Assembly (NCBI GenBank): GCA_002633005.1
Contig: NMRA01000201.1
Location: forward strand, 311,910 to 375,909
DNA from: Phoronis australis
Taxonomy: Eukaryota; Phoronida; Phoronidae
Direction: 5' to 3'
Length of the DNA stretch: 64,000 nt
Part shown: in pieces, positions 13,800-25,473 of the stretch
Numbering within the stretch: the stretch's first letter is position 1
Layout: every line of letters begins with the position of its first letter
Notes under the pieces: generated by a model
Seen by the model: the letters and a program-made list of their open reading frames with translations, nothing else
Told to the model about the DNA's origin: nothing
Databases searched by the model: none
Position numbers and translations under genes: made by a program

Positions 13800-14207
13800 A
13801 TGGAAGATCTTGCAATTAAACCATTTATTATTCATCCCACGGAGTCGGCTGGTTCCCGTTGGGAATTGTGGATTAAGCGACTTGACAATTATTTGGTGGC
13901 AAAGAACATTACTCAGGATCCGCGCAAGAAAGCCACGCTTCTGCACTATGCGGAGGAGGAAGTCTTTGTCATAAACGATTCTCTTCCTACGGAAGAAAAT
14001 GAGACATACGACCAATTGAAAACGAAACTTTCAGACCATTTTTCGCCGAAGCGAAATACAGAATATGAAGTTTACCAATTCCGACAAGCCACCCAGACCA
14101 CGTCTGAGACTTTAGATATGTTTTGCGCTCGGTTACGGACGCTTGCGAAACATTGCGATTTCGCCGACGTTGATCGGGAGATCAAATCACAGATTATTCA
14201 AAAGACT
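13800..14207 (+). pseudogene. Ty3/gypsy-type retrotransposon gag, 5' part
   Basis: About 136 codons are open from ATG. The protein matches the Retrotrans_gag pattern: a Trp near residue 20 (RWELWIKRLDNYL), the KKATLLHYA stretch, a YDQLKTKLSDHF segment, then FRQATQ...ETLDMFCARLRTLAKHCDF and DREIKSQIIQ. Gag forms the capsid-like particle in which a Ty3-type element reverse-transcribes. The zinc knuckle and all of pol are missing. The frame ends at a single N (14208), after which the sequence no longer resembles gag and stops within 7 codons, so the element is truncated or the assembly was joined here. Confidence 0.82.
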
Positions 14208-14403
14208 NTTATAGTAACTGGTCTTAGCTAATTATCATTTTATGGCCTGGTCATCCATCATTTCAGCCAGAAGTAGTTCCAGAGGTGGCTTATCAGCTAA
14301 TTATTCACGCATGCTGACTCACAATAGAAGCCTGATAAGAGTGAAGGTGGATAAATGCGGTGTTCCTACAGTTTCTTGTTTTAGTGGATGTGTTCAGGAC
14401 ATG
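14208..14403. other. Single-N junction and 195 bp of unplaced sequence
   Basis: Base 14208 is N. The bases after it match neither gag nor the sequence upstream of copy A, and run into copy B at 14404. A forced contig join is the simplest explanation. Confidence 0.6.
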
Positions 14404-15493
14404 GATCACCCAAATACACGCTATTGCACAAGCAAGCGCATTGAAAGATGATCCCTTTCCACCCTGCCCCAGTTGTGTTTAGATGTGTAGTTTAAACTGA
14501 CCCAACTGTTCAAGTGCAACTCGCTCTACCTATCAAACCAGTGTCAAAAATGGTCGCCGCCGCGGTGTCAACTTACTATGTGTCAGTCATGTTTGCACCC
14601 GATCAGCTGTTCCGTGTTATTTGCTCCGTAACAGCTGTTTCTCCTGTAAATGCAACTTTAGCCACAAAACGTTTCCAATAAAATAGAGAGCCTTTATGGA
14701 AGTCACCCTCTCATAGAGTTTGTTACTGTAACATAAGCCTTTAATTGTAAGTTATTTCAAAAATGTTACCATAACCCTAGGTACAGTGGACTCCTTCCCT
14801 TGAGGGAATTTATAGTGAATGAACCCACCACTCCTGTTCTGACCAATACATCCTGTAAACCTTTGTGTGAGTACCCCAATGGTAAGTAACATCTGCGCTT
14901 ATTGAGCCATGCTGTCAATAAGAGGCTATTGTGCAGAACATTGCCATCAACCAGAGGTACAGCATCCCCTCTTGGGTGCTCCAATATTGTATTTTTACGT
15001 GGGTTGGCGATTGGGAAATCAAGGAGCCTGCAAGGTGAATCTCCACCCTTTTAAAGTATAAGAAAGATCAGAGGGGAACCGTTTAATTGGACCATCTATG
15101 AAATATCACGCTTTCGTAGACAGGCTTTCCTAACATGATCCTTTTGAACGGTTTTAAAGACGAAGGCAACCCTTTTTCAAGTCTTTTTTAGCAAAAATAA
15201 GGTTCATTGGTTATCCCAGATATATTTTCCACTTAATTACAGCTTTTCATAATTTAATTAATTATTTTTTCTCTACTCCGGAAGTGACGTTTTTGGAGGC
15301 AAGCATTTCGCGCCAATTTCTTTTCATATAGTCTGACTGTGAGAGCTGCCAAGTCAGTCATTGTTCTATCTCGGTTGTGATAAGTTCGGTCGTCGTTTGC
15401 TGTTGTTTACGAGTCAGTCAACATGCCACACTGTTGCTGCGTACCGGGATGTACTCATTATTGTCTCACGGACAGAGGTTCAACTGACACACT
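14404..15493 (+). repeat. Direct duplication, copy B (1090 bp)
   Basis: This is the partner of 12598-13625, offset by about 1806 bp at its start. It has about 54 extra bases near 14555-14608 (GC-rich GTCGCCGCCGCGG) that copy A lacks. Unlike copy A it continues into the rest of the TTAA transposon, so it represents the version without the retroelement. Confidence 0.9.
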
Positions 15494-16036
15494 CCCACTG
15501 GATAGTGACCTGAGGACACAAACTGCTTACAACCCGCCGTGTGACTCCCTCGCCAGTCACCTGGCACCTTCTAAATAGCTCCAATACTTTAACAAGTCCA
15601 CAATAAATTTATCAAAGTTTGGCTCACCGATCTGTTCATTGAACGATGAACTGTACTCTTCACTGACTGGACCTGTATTCACTCCCATTACTCAACATCG
15701 CAGCAGGGGTGCTTACAGGCTTTGGGCCATAATGAGTACATCCCAGTACGCAGCAACAGTGTGGCATGTTGACTCGTTAACAAAAGCAAACGACGACCGA
15801 ACTTATCACAACTGAGGTAGATCAATGACTGGCTCGACAGCTCTCATAGTCAGACTATATGAAAAGAAATTGAGGTGAAATGCTTGCCTTCCAAAACGTC
15901 ACTTCCAGAGTAGAGAACAAATATTCAATTAACTTACGAAAAGCTGTAATTAAGTTGAAAATATGTCTGGGATAACCAACGAACCTTACTTTTGCTAAAA
16001 ATCTAAAAATGACATGAAAAAAGGTTGCCTTCACTT
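15158..16036 (-). mobile_element. 879-bp TTAA-flanked foldback derivative of a THAP transposon
   Basis: TTAA at 15154-15157 and 16037-16040 brackets an element beginning AGACGAAGGCAACC and ending in its complement form (GGTTGCCTTCACTT). Both ends carry the THAP-start end of the parent element: left MPHCCCVPGCTHYC (plus strand, ATG at 15423), right MPHCCCVLGCTHY (minus strand, about 15770), so inverted ends of over 300 bp are formed. The middle (15494-15720) is antisense transposase sequence that matches 43165-43390 of the larger element. In the right half the THAP core is deleted: the CTHY codons are joined directly to the Ser/Pro-rich linker. It cannot encode a transposase; it could be mobilised only in trans. 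Confidence 0.85.
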
Positions 16037-16040
16037 TTAA

Positions 16041-17005
16041 ACCCTGCAAAATGCTTATTTGTTAATTTATCTTGAATGAAAAAGCTTCACACTGACTGTG
16101 TTCGTTTAAGGCAACAAACATCTAAACAGAACGTAATTAAAAATCTATGATTAAGTTCCAAAGTATAAATGCACCCGTTTGTAGAGTTTCAACACAAAAA
16201 ATTAACCCTACTGAAAGGTCATGCATTTGAACAACACAACCATATACCCTGGCTTCCAAACATAAGTGCCCCAGGGGTCAGTATCCAGTTCTGTTGTCAA
16301 AGTGTCTGCTACAGGTAATCCCAACCAATGCACAACCATGATACATTTGTTTTCATGAATGAGGCCATTTATTCATCATAGCTGACTTGTGTTTATTGCA
16401 ACAACAGAGGTGCACAAATGATGGTAGCCAATCAGATCAGAACCTACTAATGGAACCTTTTTGCATGTGGCGCTCAGGTTCGTGGCATTGCAATGAATAC
16501 TGGTTACATATATTGAATTCGCAGTTGCATTATGCATGCAGTCTTTAAGCAGCTTACGAAGGATGTACAAGGATGACGATGGCACGCACTATATTGAAAT
16601 GTTGAGAAACCAACATGGAAAATAATAATGTCCACCTTTGAATTTTAAGAAATTTCATTTTCAGAAACAATATTTTGTTGTGTTCACCTACTCATTGACT
16701 TTAATTGCCATGACTTAAGTGCCCTGAACATTAACCTAAATGAGTACAGAGTAACCACAGCAATTTTGAACCAACTCATTGCCCAAACTCCTCTTTCTTC
16801 ACATTTCCAAGAGTTCTAACATCGCAGAATGACCACATTATCTCAGAACATTGGCTGATTGTAGCCATAAAATATTAAAGTGATTAATGCATAATTTGAT
16901 ACTACGCAGAAAAAATGAATACAAAGTTTTACTAGTGTACCAAATTGGTGAGATTTTTGTCATAAACAACACTAACCTGTAGAGACAGTGAGACACCCCA
17001 CTTTA
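16041..17005. other. Non-coding stretch, nothing recognised
   Basis: AT-rich sequence between two transposons; no domain, RNA gene or clear repeat was seen. Confidence 0.4.
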
Positions 17006-17503
17006 AGGTCCTTTCATACTAACGTCGATGTTTTGGGGAGTTGCGGTCAGTATTAACGGTTAACTTCGGTTCTGGATCGAGATAACAGCACCAGTTAACT
17101 TCGCAGTAAACAGGTGGATTTAACAGCAAAGCATTGATGCTGCGGTGCAGATTGAATGGTCAACTTCAGTCCTACCAATTTTATCGCCAGGGGCCACTGT
17201 TATATGATCAACAATTAAAGGGCAGACAGTTGCTTATATTTTGCTTGAATAATCACCAATCGATTTAGAAATATGTTTTATGTCAATTAGCACATAAATG
17301 TTCCCAAATTGTCACATTAAAAAATTTTAGCGTGCACGCGATTTATCAGCGGTACCTTGTGATTACTTCGATAACAGCAACGTCACCTGTTGTTTACTTT
17401 GATGTCCGTTAACTACCGAAGTCGGTATGAATGGTTTAGTTAACTTTGCTGTTTACGTTGACGCTCCGCTTAGACCGGGAGTTAAGTCAGTTTGAAAGGG
17501 CCT
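17006..17503. mobile_element. PIF/Harbinger-like MITE (498 bp)
   Basis: The element starts AGGTCCTTTCATACTAAC and ends in TTTGAAAGGGCCT, an imperfect inverted repeat of about 12-25 bp. TTA occurs directly outside both ends (17003-17005 and 17504-17506), the 3-bp target duplication typical of PIF/Harbinger elements. Subterminal words such as GTTAACTTCG recur inside. No transposase frame is present. Confidence 0.7.
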
Positions 17504-17929
17504 TTAGAGTGCTCAGAGCAATCTCACTCAACCTCGAACTACCTACCTTGATGTATCTGTATTGGCTCCAGTGATACGATTTCAACAACAATCTGCCATA
17601 GTTGGAAATACAATCATTGACCTACAAAATAAATTCAAGAACTTGATCTTACTCGGTAGCTTTCACAAGAAATCACACTTTCATACCTTTAAGCTTAAAA
17701 CAGCACAAGTGATTCTATGTGGTAAAAAATTGGTATATCTTTTGCGACAATAGTCACTAACAGGGTCTCAAATTTCAAGAACCAGTTTTCTCCACTGAAT
17801 AACGGAGATTAATCTGGTTCTCAAATACCAGCACCTCATTGAGTGACAACTGCCTCTTTTGCAATCAAAGTTTTAAAACAGATAAATATTAGAAACTTTT
17901 ATATTCAGTGAATCAAATTGGAAATGGTA

Positions 17930-18045
17930 CCCTTTCGTAGCAATTTTTTCATATAAAGCACCCTTCGGAGGGAAACTGTTGTAAAAAAGTCACCCTTCTA
18001 ATCCGGACGTTCCGTATATACCTCTGCCATGGGAGTACCCTCCAG
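17930..18045 (-). repeat. MITE-like dispersed repeat, GGGGGTACTCCC family, copy 3 (fragment)
   Basis: The segment ends with GGGAGTACCCTCC and includes AAAAAGTCACCCTTC, shared with the copies at 6265 and 10373. Confidence 0.4.
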
Positions 18046-21000
18046 GTCTAGGACAACATCGGCACCACAGGAAAATAGTGCAGCAATAAAGGTTTTCAAA
18101 ATAGGCTCCATCTCATATAACAGCAACAATATCAATGCAGTTCAACCCTACAATGACAGTGTCATTTGCTAGGTAGAAAGTAATACCTAACCTACTGTTG
18201 CTTCATTCAGGAATTCCCAGTCATACTGAAATATTGGCACAACAAAAGGCCTCCCATACAATATCAAGCTTTGCCAACAGAAGCAGGCCTGCTACCTTCC
18301 CCCAGAGATAAACTAATCAATATGAACTACCACTGTGCATACATCAGACACACCTGCAAGAAGATGTATGGAGTCATTTCATATGAGAACTGAAGAACGC
18401 CAGACTTGCTGGTAAAGTCATGTGGTGATTTACGATAACAGGAACAGTTACAGTGCAAAGTGAACTGACAAACAAAATCTTTCACATAATGAGGTTTGAC
18501 GCAACTTCCAGGAGCGATGGGAAATTAATGACAGTTGTAGCAAATTGATTTCCAACTGCAAATGTGAAACGTGTGAGTGTTAAAAAATCTCAAGCTAAAC
18601 TTCAGAGAAAAAGGAGCAAACGCAAACGAAATGTGTCAATTAAGTTGAATAAATATAAAGTTTTGCGAAATTAAGACAAGATTACTTTTTTAATGATTTT
18701 CATAAATCTTTAGTTCAACATCGTACAATTAAGACACTGTCACACATTGTAAAAAGAACAAGCATCAATCAGCCAAATGTGCACGGCAATATCTCCCGCA
18801 ATCTTGCGAAGTTTTGCTTTTTAGCGAGGTCTTAGTGTTATTGAACTGAACCCTAATGTCACATAAACACCACCATGAAATCAGTTTCCAATTAGGGTTT
18901 GAAAAAAACAAGATTTGCCTGCAAAAAACTCGCAAGTTTAAGACAATATGGCAAACATTTTCTCATTTTTTCATAAATGACAAGCAGCAGCAAGGTAATA
19001 CTAAGCCATTTTCTAGTTCCGCATCTTGGCTACCATCACACACTGTTTTGAAAAGTTACCATCATTGATAATGATGTTTTAATGCTTGAAAGATGGAAAA
19101 CGATTAATTTCAGCAATTCCTTTTTGTCCAAAACTAGTGAGATTTTACCATGATTTGCTTTAAGTGAACAGTCTTCATTGTAGTGACAAAAAAACACTCA
19201 CAACCACAAACAGAGACTTCAACACCCGCCCAGTGACCCGATCCAGCTCTGTACACCAAAACACCACCACTCAGTGACTAAGAGCTCAGGTGTGCCAATA
19301 GCAAACAAAGCCTAACCAGTACACCAGGTGAGTTGTAGACAGGCTCAGGGTTTACAATTGTGCTCCAGCCAGTGGTTGTAGGTCAATGGTGGTGACACAA
19401 TGGGCCAGCCTGAGTGTCAACACAACTGTAGGCAGGAACTCTCCATTTATAGAGGCCAGGTTGTGGCAGCAGGCTATGTAGCTTGTGTACAATGCCATAA
19501 TTACAGGAGCATTTATAGACCAGTCAGTCATTAGGAGACTATACTAAGGACTGTCAATGGCAACAGCTGGTTGGAGTGGGGAAAGTAGACAAGTATTAAT
19601 GAGGAGATGTGAATGGCATTGAGTTGGATGTAAAATATGAGGGCAGAGCATCAAGCACTTGTGATTTTGGAGTTGATGCAACTGTAGATTATAGTGCCAG
19701 AAGAGTAGCTTGGTTGGGATATTCTTCATACTGGATGAATAGAAAACCCGTTGTTAAATGAATAAATATGGTAAAATCTCGCCAATTATCAGCTGAAAAG
19801 GTTATTACCAAATTGACCATTTTTCATTTTTCAATGTATTCCAGTTTCCAACATTGTTGTGAATGCCCACACTGAATTTTCAAAAAATATTTTCTGTTGG
19901 CTACTATTCGTAGAACAGTATTTGAACATGGCAACATTAAAATTTGGTAACATGGATCTTTTTTTGAACAAAAAGAGTACTAATTGAAATTTTACTTCTC
20001 CGCCACATTGTGCCCTAAATTGCCAAGGTTTTACTGAACTACAGACACGCATTGAAAATAGCTGAAATACAAGTAAAATATTCAAAATAAACCATTTTTT
20101 TTCAAATACAACGCAACAATAACCAAAACCAGAATAGTGTACACCGCTGGCCATTCCAGTAGAAACAACTTTCAATAACCACCACAGTAGTAAATTTGCT
20201 TCACAGATCCTGTGGTACAAATAATACTGTCATAATTGTTATGAACTAAAACTGTACACTTATACTTAGTCTCTGAGTGAAGTGAAGTGAAGTTAAAAAG
20301 AACATCAAAATAAAATCCTTCTAGGGTCATGGGCTAGACACAAAAATTGTGAAGATTTTTTAAAGAATTTTGCGTTGAAAATGGCACTCCAGTCATCCAT
20401 TAATAGCAATAGGACACAAAACTTGTTTTCGTGGACCTAGTTTCAAGGACTTCCCCCAGCGTTTTAGAAACCCAACTAGAAACTGTCCTGATTTCAAAAG
20501 TCAACAGCTTTGATTTATCACTAAAAATGTTAAAATCCACCTGTAGCTAACTGCATCGAGATAAAAGAAGGATAAAATACTCCTGTTTAACTGAATGATA
20601 ATGTATGTTGAAGATGAAACGTAAACACAGTATCTGTTCTGCAGCAGTCAAGCATTCGTCCTTTTGAGAAACAATATAGACAATGACAAAAAATAACAAA
20701 ATTCCATTTCTCAACCTGACCAGTCTTCTATTTAAGTCTTCTATTTAAGGCATTAAAGTACAATTTATGGCATTAAAATGCAGTTTTAGAGCACAAACCA
20801 AAATCCCAATACAGATAAGTTGTAAGCAACTTTCTATTCATCAATTTGTTGAAGATGAAACTTTTGCCAAATCAGCTAGTTTGGATATTTTTTAACTTGT
20901 GCTGCACCACATAAGTGCTAAAAATACAAATGACAATAATGACATACAATTCAAGAAATAAAGAACAAAAAAATAATTCAGTAATTTTTTACTTGTGTAA

Positions 21001-22316
21001 GTTGAGTAAAAACTAATTATAATGTGGAATAAACCTTTTAATTTGATAACCACCTCCCTACCTAGAATTGTTAGGGAGGACAATCGAAAAGTAGGTCACA
21101 GTGCTCCATATCTGCCTCCGTGTAAAACCCACGTTGGTAAATTACCCGATTTCAGACTTCAAAGTTAACTATAAGACAATTTTGTGTTATAAATCCTTAC
21201 CTTAGTCTTATTTGTAAGTTTGTAATCTTTTTGTCTCGAATTATCGCTGATAAATCATTTTTGTAAGCTTTTTTAGCGCACGATTTTCCGCCATGCGATC
21301 AACTTTCGAAAAAGTGCCTCTTGTTCCTCCTGTCCAAAAGCGCACTATACTCTCAATCCATTGTTTTCATCAAACATGAGGTTGATGATGAGCCTGTTCC
21401 ATATGCTAACAACACATTTAAACAGCAATATCTCTGTAGAAATTTATCCAAATTTTATATAATACACACCACCATGTTTGTCTCAATGAGACGAATTTTT
21501 TTATATGCAGCACATGTATATTTTATTTTTTAGGAAATTGTGTAAAAAGGCAGATATTTTACGCATAATCGTCGCATTTCAACGGCCATTTTCTCGGTAA
21601 CTACTCATCCAATTTTTCTGATTGTTACACCATTTCATTTCTCACACCAAGGGCTTTTCAAAAATGTATGACACATGAGTATTGCAAAAAAATTTTAAAA
21701 CATTGTCCTCCCTAGAATTGTGAATAAGGGCAAAAAAGTACAACAGGTGGGTGATATTATAACCAGGTACACAACAGGCCATCCTTTTCAACTTGAGAAA
21801 TTAAATATTTCATCATAAGAAAGTTATTTCCTCTTAACTTATATAAATATATATCTTAAACTTAGTTCATCCAAAGGCAACACCCTTCAATTTAGTCATT
21901 CACCACTGGAAACAGCGAGAATTTCTTGTTTGCTCAAGTAAGAAAACGCGACACCAATCGGCTAAACTTATCCTCGAGGTCGGATAAAACTTCCTCAAAG
22001 ATCGTTCAGACCAATTGCCGAAAAAATCTTTCTGCTAAAAGTAATATACACCCTCAAGCATAAGATTTTCGTAGCTAAAACGAGGGGCAGAAGATAAAGT
22101 GTTACGTCTCCAAGTCACGCCATCAATTAAAGAGCACACGAGAGCTCAAAGCAGCCATCTTGCCGTCGGTGGAAGCACCACCAAACCATATGACCACGAA
22201 CCGACTTGGTCGGCCAAGAGTTGGCAGACGAAATCCTTGATATTGTGCAACAAGTGAAGCGCAAAATCTCCTTAACGTTGGTATATAAATGAAGTTGTAA
22301 TAGTGTACAAACTTAC
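18046..22316. other. Non-coding AT-rich stretch, no gene recognised
   Basis: No exon with a recognisable domain was found on either strand. Short frames in it lack motif or start support. Confidence 0.4.
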
Positions 22317-22393
22317 CAAGGATATACAACGAAATTATTGTCTTGCCAGCGACTGACGACGCCACAGGTCCGCGATATTGGCAGATGTCTCAT
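22317..22393 (-). other. Possible first coding exon of a minus-strand gene
   Basis: ATG at 22393..22391 opens 25 codons plus two bases, ending at a strong donor (CCTTG followed by gtaagttt). The phase (2) fits the acceptor phase of the zinc-finger exon at 761, which needs two preceding bases. A join would span a 21.6-kb intron with nothing else supporting it. The flanking DNA (21900-22900) is richer in CpG than its surroundings. Confidence 0.2.
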
Positions 22394-23429
22394 CGTTGAA
22401 TATTCATTAAGCATCGACCGAGGGAGCATTCGTTAACTTTTACAATATACAGATATGCGTCTCGAGTAAACAAACTATTTGGGAGTGAAAATGGCTTTTT
22501 TGTCAAAAATATTTCTTAAAAAATAGCCAAAGAACATTTTTTGCTTTCAGTAATGTCGACAAGTTGATAAACGTTTTGTCAACTACTCGCAAGCTCATCC
22601 CGTGAGCGAAGCAGGGGAGACAATCGCTGAAGGTGCGCTACACCTTGGAACAGTTTATTAATAGCCTGACGTGTTTGCATTTACCTGTGACACTCGAATC
22701 GATGTCAGGGTCTTGATATAACCTACATATTTACAATATACATAGGAAGATTGGTGTCGCGTATTGAAGTGTCGGTTATTGTGGCTTTATCGTCACCGTC
22801 TTTTAATGGATAAGCGGCGCGCCACAAAATGAACCGGGGTGAAAGTCAACCTGACGCAGCTATAATGCTGCAGGGCCCAAAGAAACTATTTGATCCTTGA
22901 TTACTGGCCCGTAGCTATTGTAGGCACGTTTTGTATTCAAGACCATTATCTTCTTAGCGGTGTGAATTCGCTGGGTTTCATGTGAAGACAGAGAAATGGC
23001 TTCTGAGTGGGCCTGTTGGTGAACTAGCGGGCTCATGTTCAGCACGCCGGCCAGTGAATCATGACCGGCATCTACATATGCCTATTGCCTACAACAGCGT
23101 GTTTTGGCCAATATTGGCAAGGGCGAGCTAATTCAACAGTCATGAAAATTGGAAGGAGAATTTATAGTTTTTATTAGTTTGTCATTATCATAGTAAATTA
23201 AGTTCTTCACTACTTTTGCACAGTTATCATGCGACGATCGATGCACCACTCCACAGCCCAGAAAGTGGCATATATTAGGCCTACAACACCAAAAGCATTG
23301 GGCTTCAATCATGTTCCATTAGAGTTGGCGAGGCTTAAGATCTATATCTGGTCATGGGCACTGCGGAGTGTCACGACTCGAGCCTGGTTTACAAAAGTCT
23401 TAGAATTTCGCCTTGTTTCGGCAAGACTA
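22394..23429. other. Non-coding stretch, nothing recognised
   Basis: Mixed-composition sequence with more CpG than its neighbours; no coding or RNA feature was identified. Confidence 0.35.
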
Positions 23430-23841
23430 ACAAGAGCAACGCAGAGCGTTGAAATGCGCCCACAATTGCACCGTATACGGTATCCTTCTAGGGTTGTTTA
23501 TTGGTACCATTGAGTGGCCAGTAACGGGCATATATGTAGTATGTTGTACTTTGCAAAATGGCGGAAAGGCATGGTCATTGTCTCCTCGATAGGCTAGGGG
23601 CAAAATGTCACTTTGAGTGATCTAGTTCATAATACAAGCACATCCTATACATCAGTTGCTTAAAGCACCACAGAAACATAGAATTAAAAACAAATTTACC
23701 AACATACGAGATTAGCACAGCATTAGAATGGCAGAAACAAATTTCTACTTGGAACTTTTCCTTCATAGTCACGAAGTAACACAAAGTATACACCTGAAGA
23801 CCTATGAAAATACAGAGGTCAATGTAAAATACTAAAATTGC

Positions 23842-24052
23842 NNNNNNNNNNNNNNNNNNNNNNNNNNNNNNNNNNNNNNNNNNNNNNNNNNNNNNNNNNN
23901 NNNNNNNNNNNNNNNNNNNNNNNNNNNNNNNNNNNNNNNNNNNNNNNNNNNNNNNNNNNNNNNNNNNNNNNNNNNNNNNNNNNNNNNNNNNNNNNNNNNN
24001 NNNNNNNNNNNNNNNNNNNNNNNNNNNNNNNNNNNNNNNNNNNNNNNNNNNN
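23842..24052. other. Assembly gap (211 N)
   Basis: Run of N inside repeat R1. Confidence 1.
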
Positions 24053-24269
24053 TAGGTGCCTATATACCAAATTTCATGAAAATCCGTTCAGGACTTTTGA
24101 AGATACAAAGGTAAGCGTAAAAAACTAAAATTGCCACTAGGGGGCACACCGGTAGTTGGATCCGTCCGAAAGTTCGCACATGCCGTCCCATTCATGAATG
24201 GAACATATGTGCCAAATTTCATGAACGTATGTCAAAGGGTTTTGGTGAGATAAAGCAGCGGACGCCGGA

Positions 24270-24303
24270 CGGACGCCGCCCAGACGGACGGACGGACGGA
24301 CGA
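24270..24303 (+). repeat. (ACGG)n simple repeat within R1
   Basis: Repeated GGACGGACGGACG units follow GCGGACGCCGGACGG. It is part of R1 and is weakly kept in the 58037 copy (CCGTCCGACGTCCGG). Confidence 0.8.
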
Positions 24304-24345
24304 AGATGACGGCATAATGCGTCCACATAGAAATATGTGGGCGCA

Positions 24346-25473
24346 TAAAAAATAAGTCTCTGGTTTTAAGAATCGGCGAACTGTTAGCACTCCAACAACT
24401 TTCAGTGAAGGCCGCGCGTCCGAGACTTGCTGACTCGGGCGTCCTACAAGTTCGATCTCCATACACAGGTTCAGTCCCCGGGGAATGTAAATGCGTCTTG
24501 ATTTTCAAAAGGTTTTGGGGGTAACAGGCTGTAACTGTATATGAGAAAATCTCTTCACGTGGACTTATATTTTCCTCGAGTAAATAGATCTACTTGTCTT
24601 CGTCTCTCAGATGACACTAGCCCTATATATTGTGCACTTTTCTTCAGTTAGGCGTATGTAAACTTCAAATTTTCATTGTCATGTTTTTAGAGGTAGCCCG
24701 TATATAGAAACTGGATGCCATTATCATCAGTATCATCACAACTACCAACATTAGGCTAATTGCAGTTGTTTACTATGGTCTACAGATATGATGACGAAAG
24801 GGATGGCTAAAACAATTGAAAAATGTAAGACTGCAACTTTTGAAATATTGACAAGGACGGTGACCTGGAAAACAGAACGAGGACTGTAGAGCTCAGCGGT
24901 TGACGGTCGAGCATGGCTAAAAGACTAATTTACCTAACCTTCATGCATAGACCTAATAATTGCATGCCGTGTATGGCAGCCTCCTTGCTGTGCATAAAAC
25001 TGACTTCAGTTGGCACACACCCTTTCAGTTGGTTAGTGCATATCTGCCAATAAACTTTAACTGTTACGGATCTGATATTATGGTCAGGTTTGACCACAAT
25101 TTCCAAATGAGGCTCCGGACGGGGACTGAGGGGGAGGGGGACACATTCCCCTTAACCCGATTCCTTCTACAGATCAGGGCACAGACAGTAAACCGAATTG
25201 AGGTAACCAGTGGCATCACATTTCCCGAAGTCTCGATCTGGCTCAAACTATAATTAGGTTTCTGAAAAGCGAGTATGCCACAAACTCGACTGCTGAGTTA
25301 CTTTTTTGTCTCGGACAAATTTGCCTCTAGTTATGGAATGCCCTTTACGACACCTTGTGACCATTCAGTCCGCAAGTCAGTTTTGACAAACACAAGTAAC
25401 TCAGTCTCAGTGCGCGCTACGAACTGGTGGCTTCACGCTAGGTTAGCCTACATGTTTTGGTCGCATGATGGTA
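24346..25473. other. Non-coding stretch, nothing recognised
   Basis: No coding exon with a known domain or structural RNA was seen between R1 and the inverted repeat. Confidence 0.35.

Larger units (their letters stand above)
23430..24345 (-). repeat. Dispersed repeat R1 (TATGCGCCC family), copy with assembly gap
   Basis: Read on the minus strand the unit starts at 24345 with TATGCGCCCACATATTT, followed by CATTATGCCGTCATC, a (GTCC)n run, two CATGAAATTTGGYA-type words, and ends near 23430 with GGGCGCATTTCAACGCTCTG. Other copies are at 45181, 55337 and 58037. The inner words repeat on both sides of the N gap (ACTAAAATTGC before and after), so the missing part is probably tandemly repeated. No protein is encoded. 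Confidence 0.8.

Noticed and set aside
22123-22365. 80-codon minus-strand frame
   Set aside because: Its start is GTG and it runs through a strong splice donor; the ATG-started frame ending at that donor was kept as a weak candidate instead.
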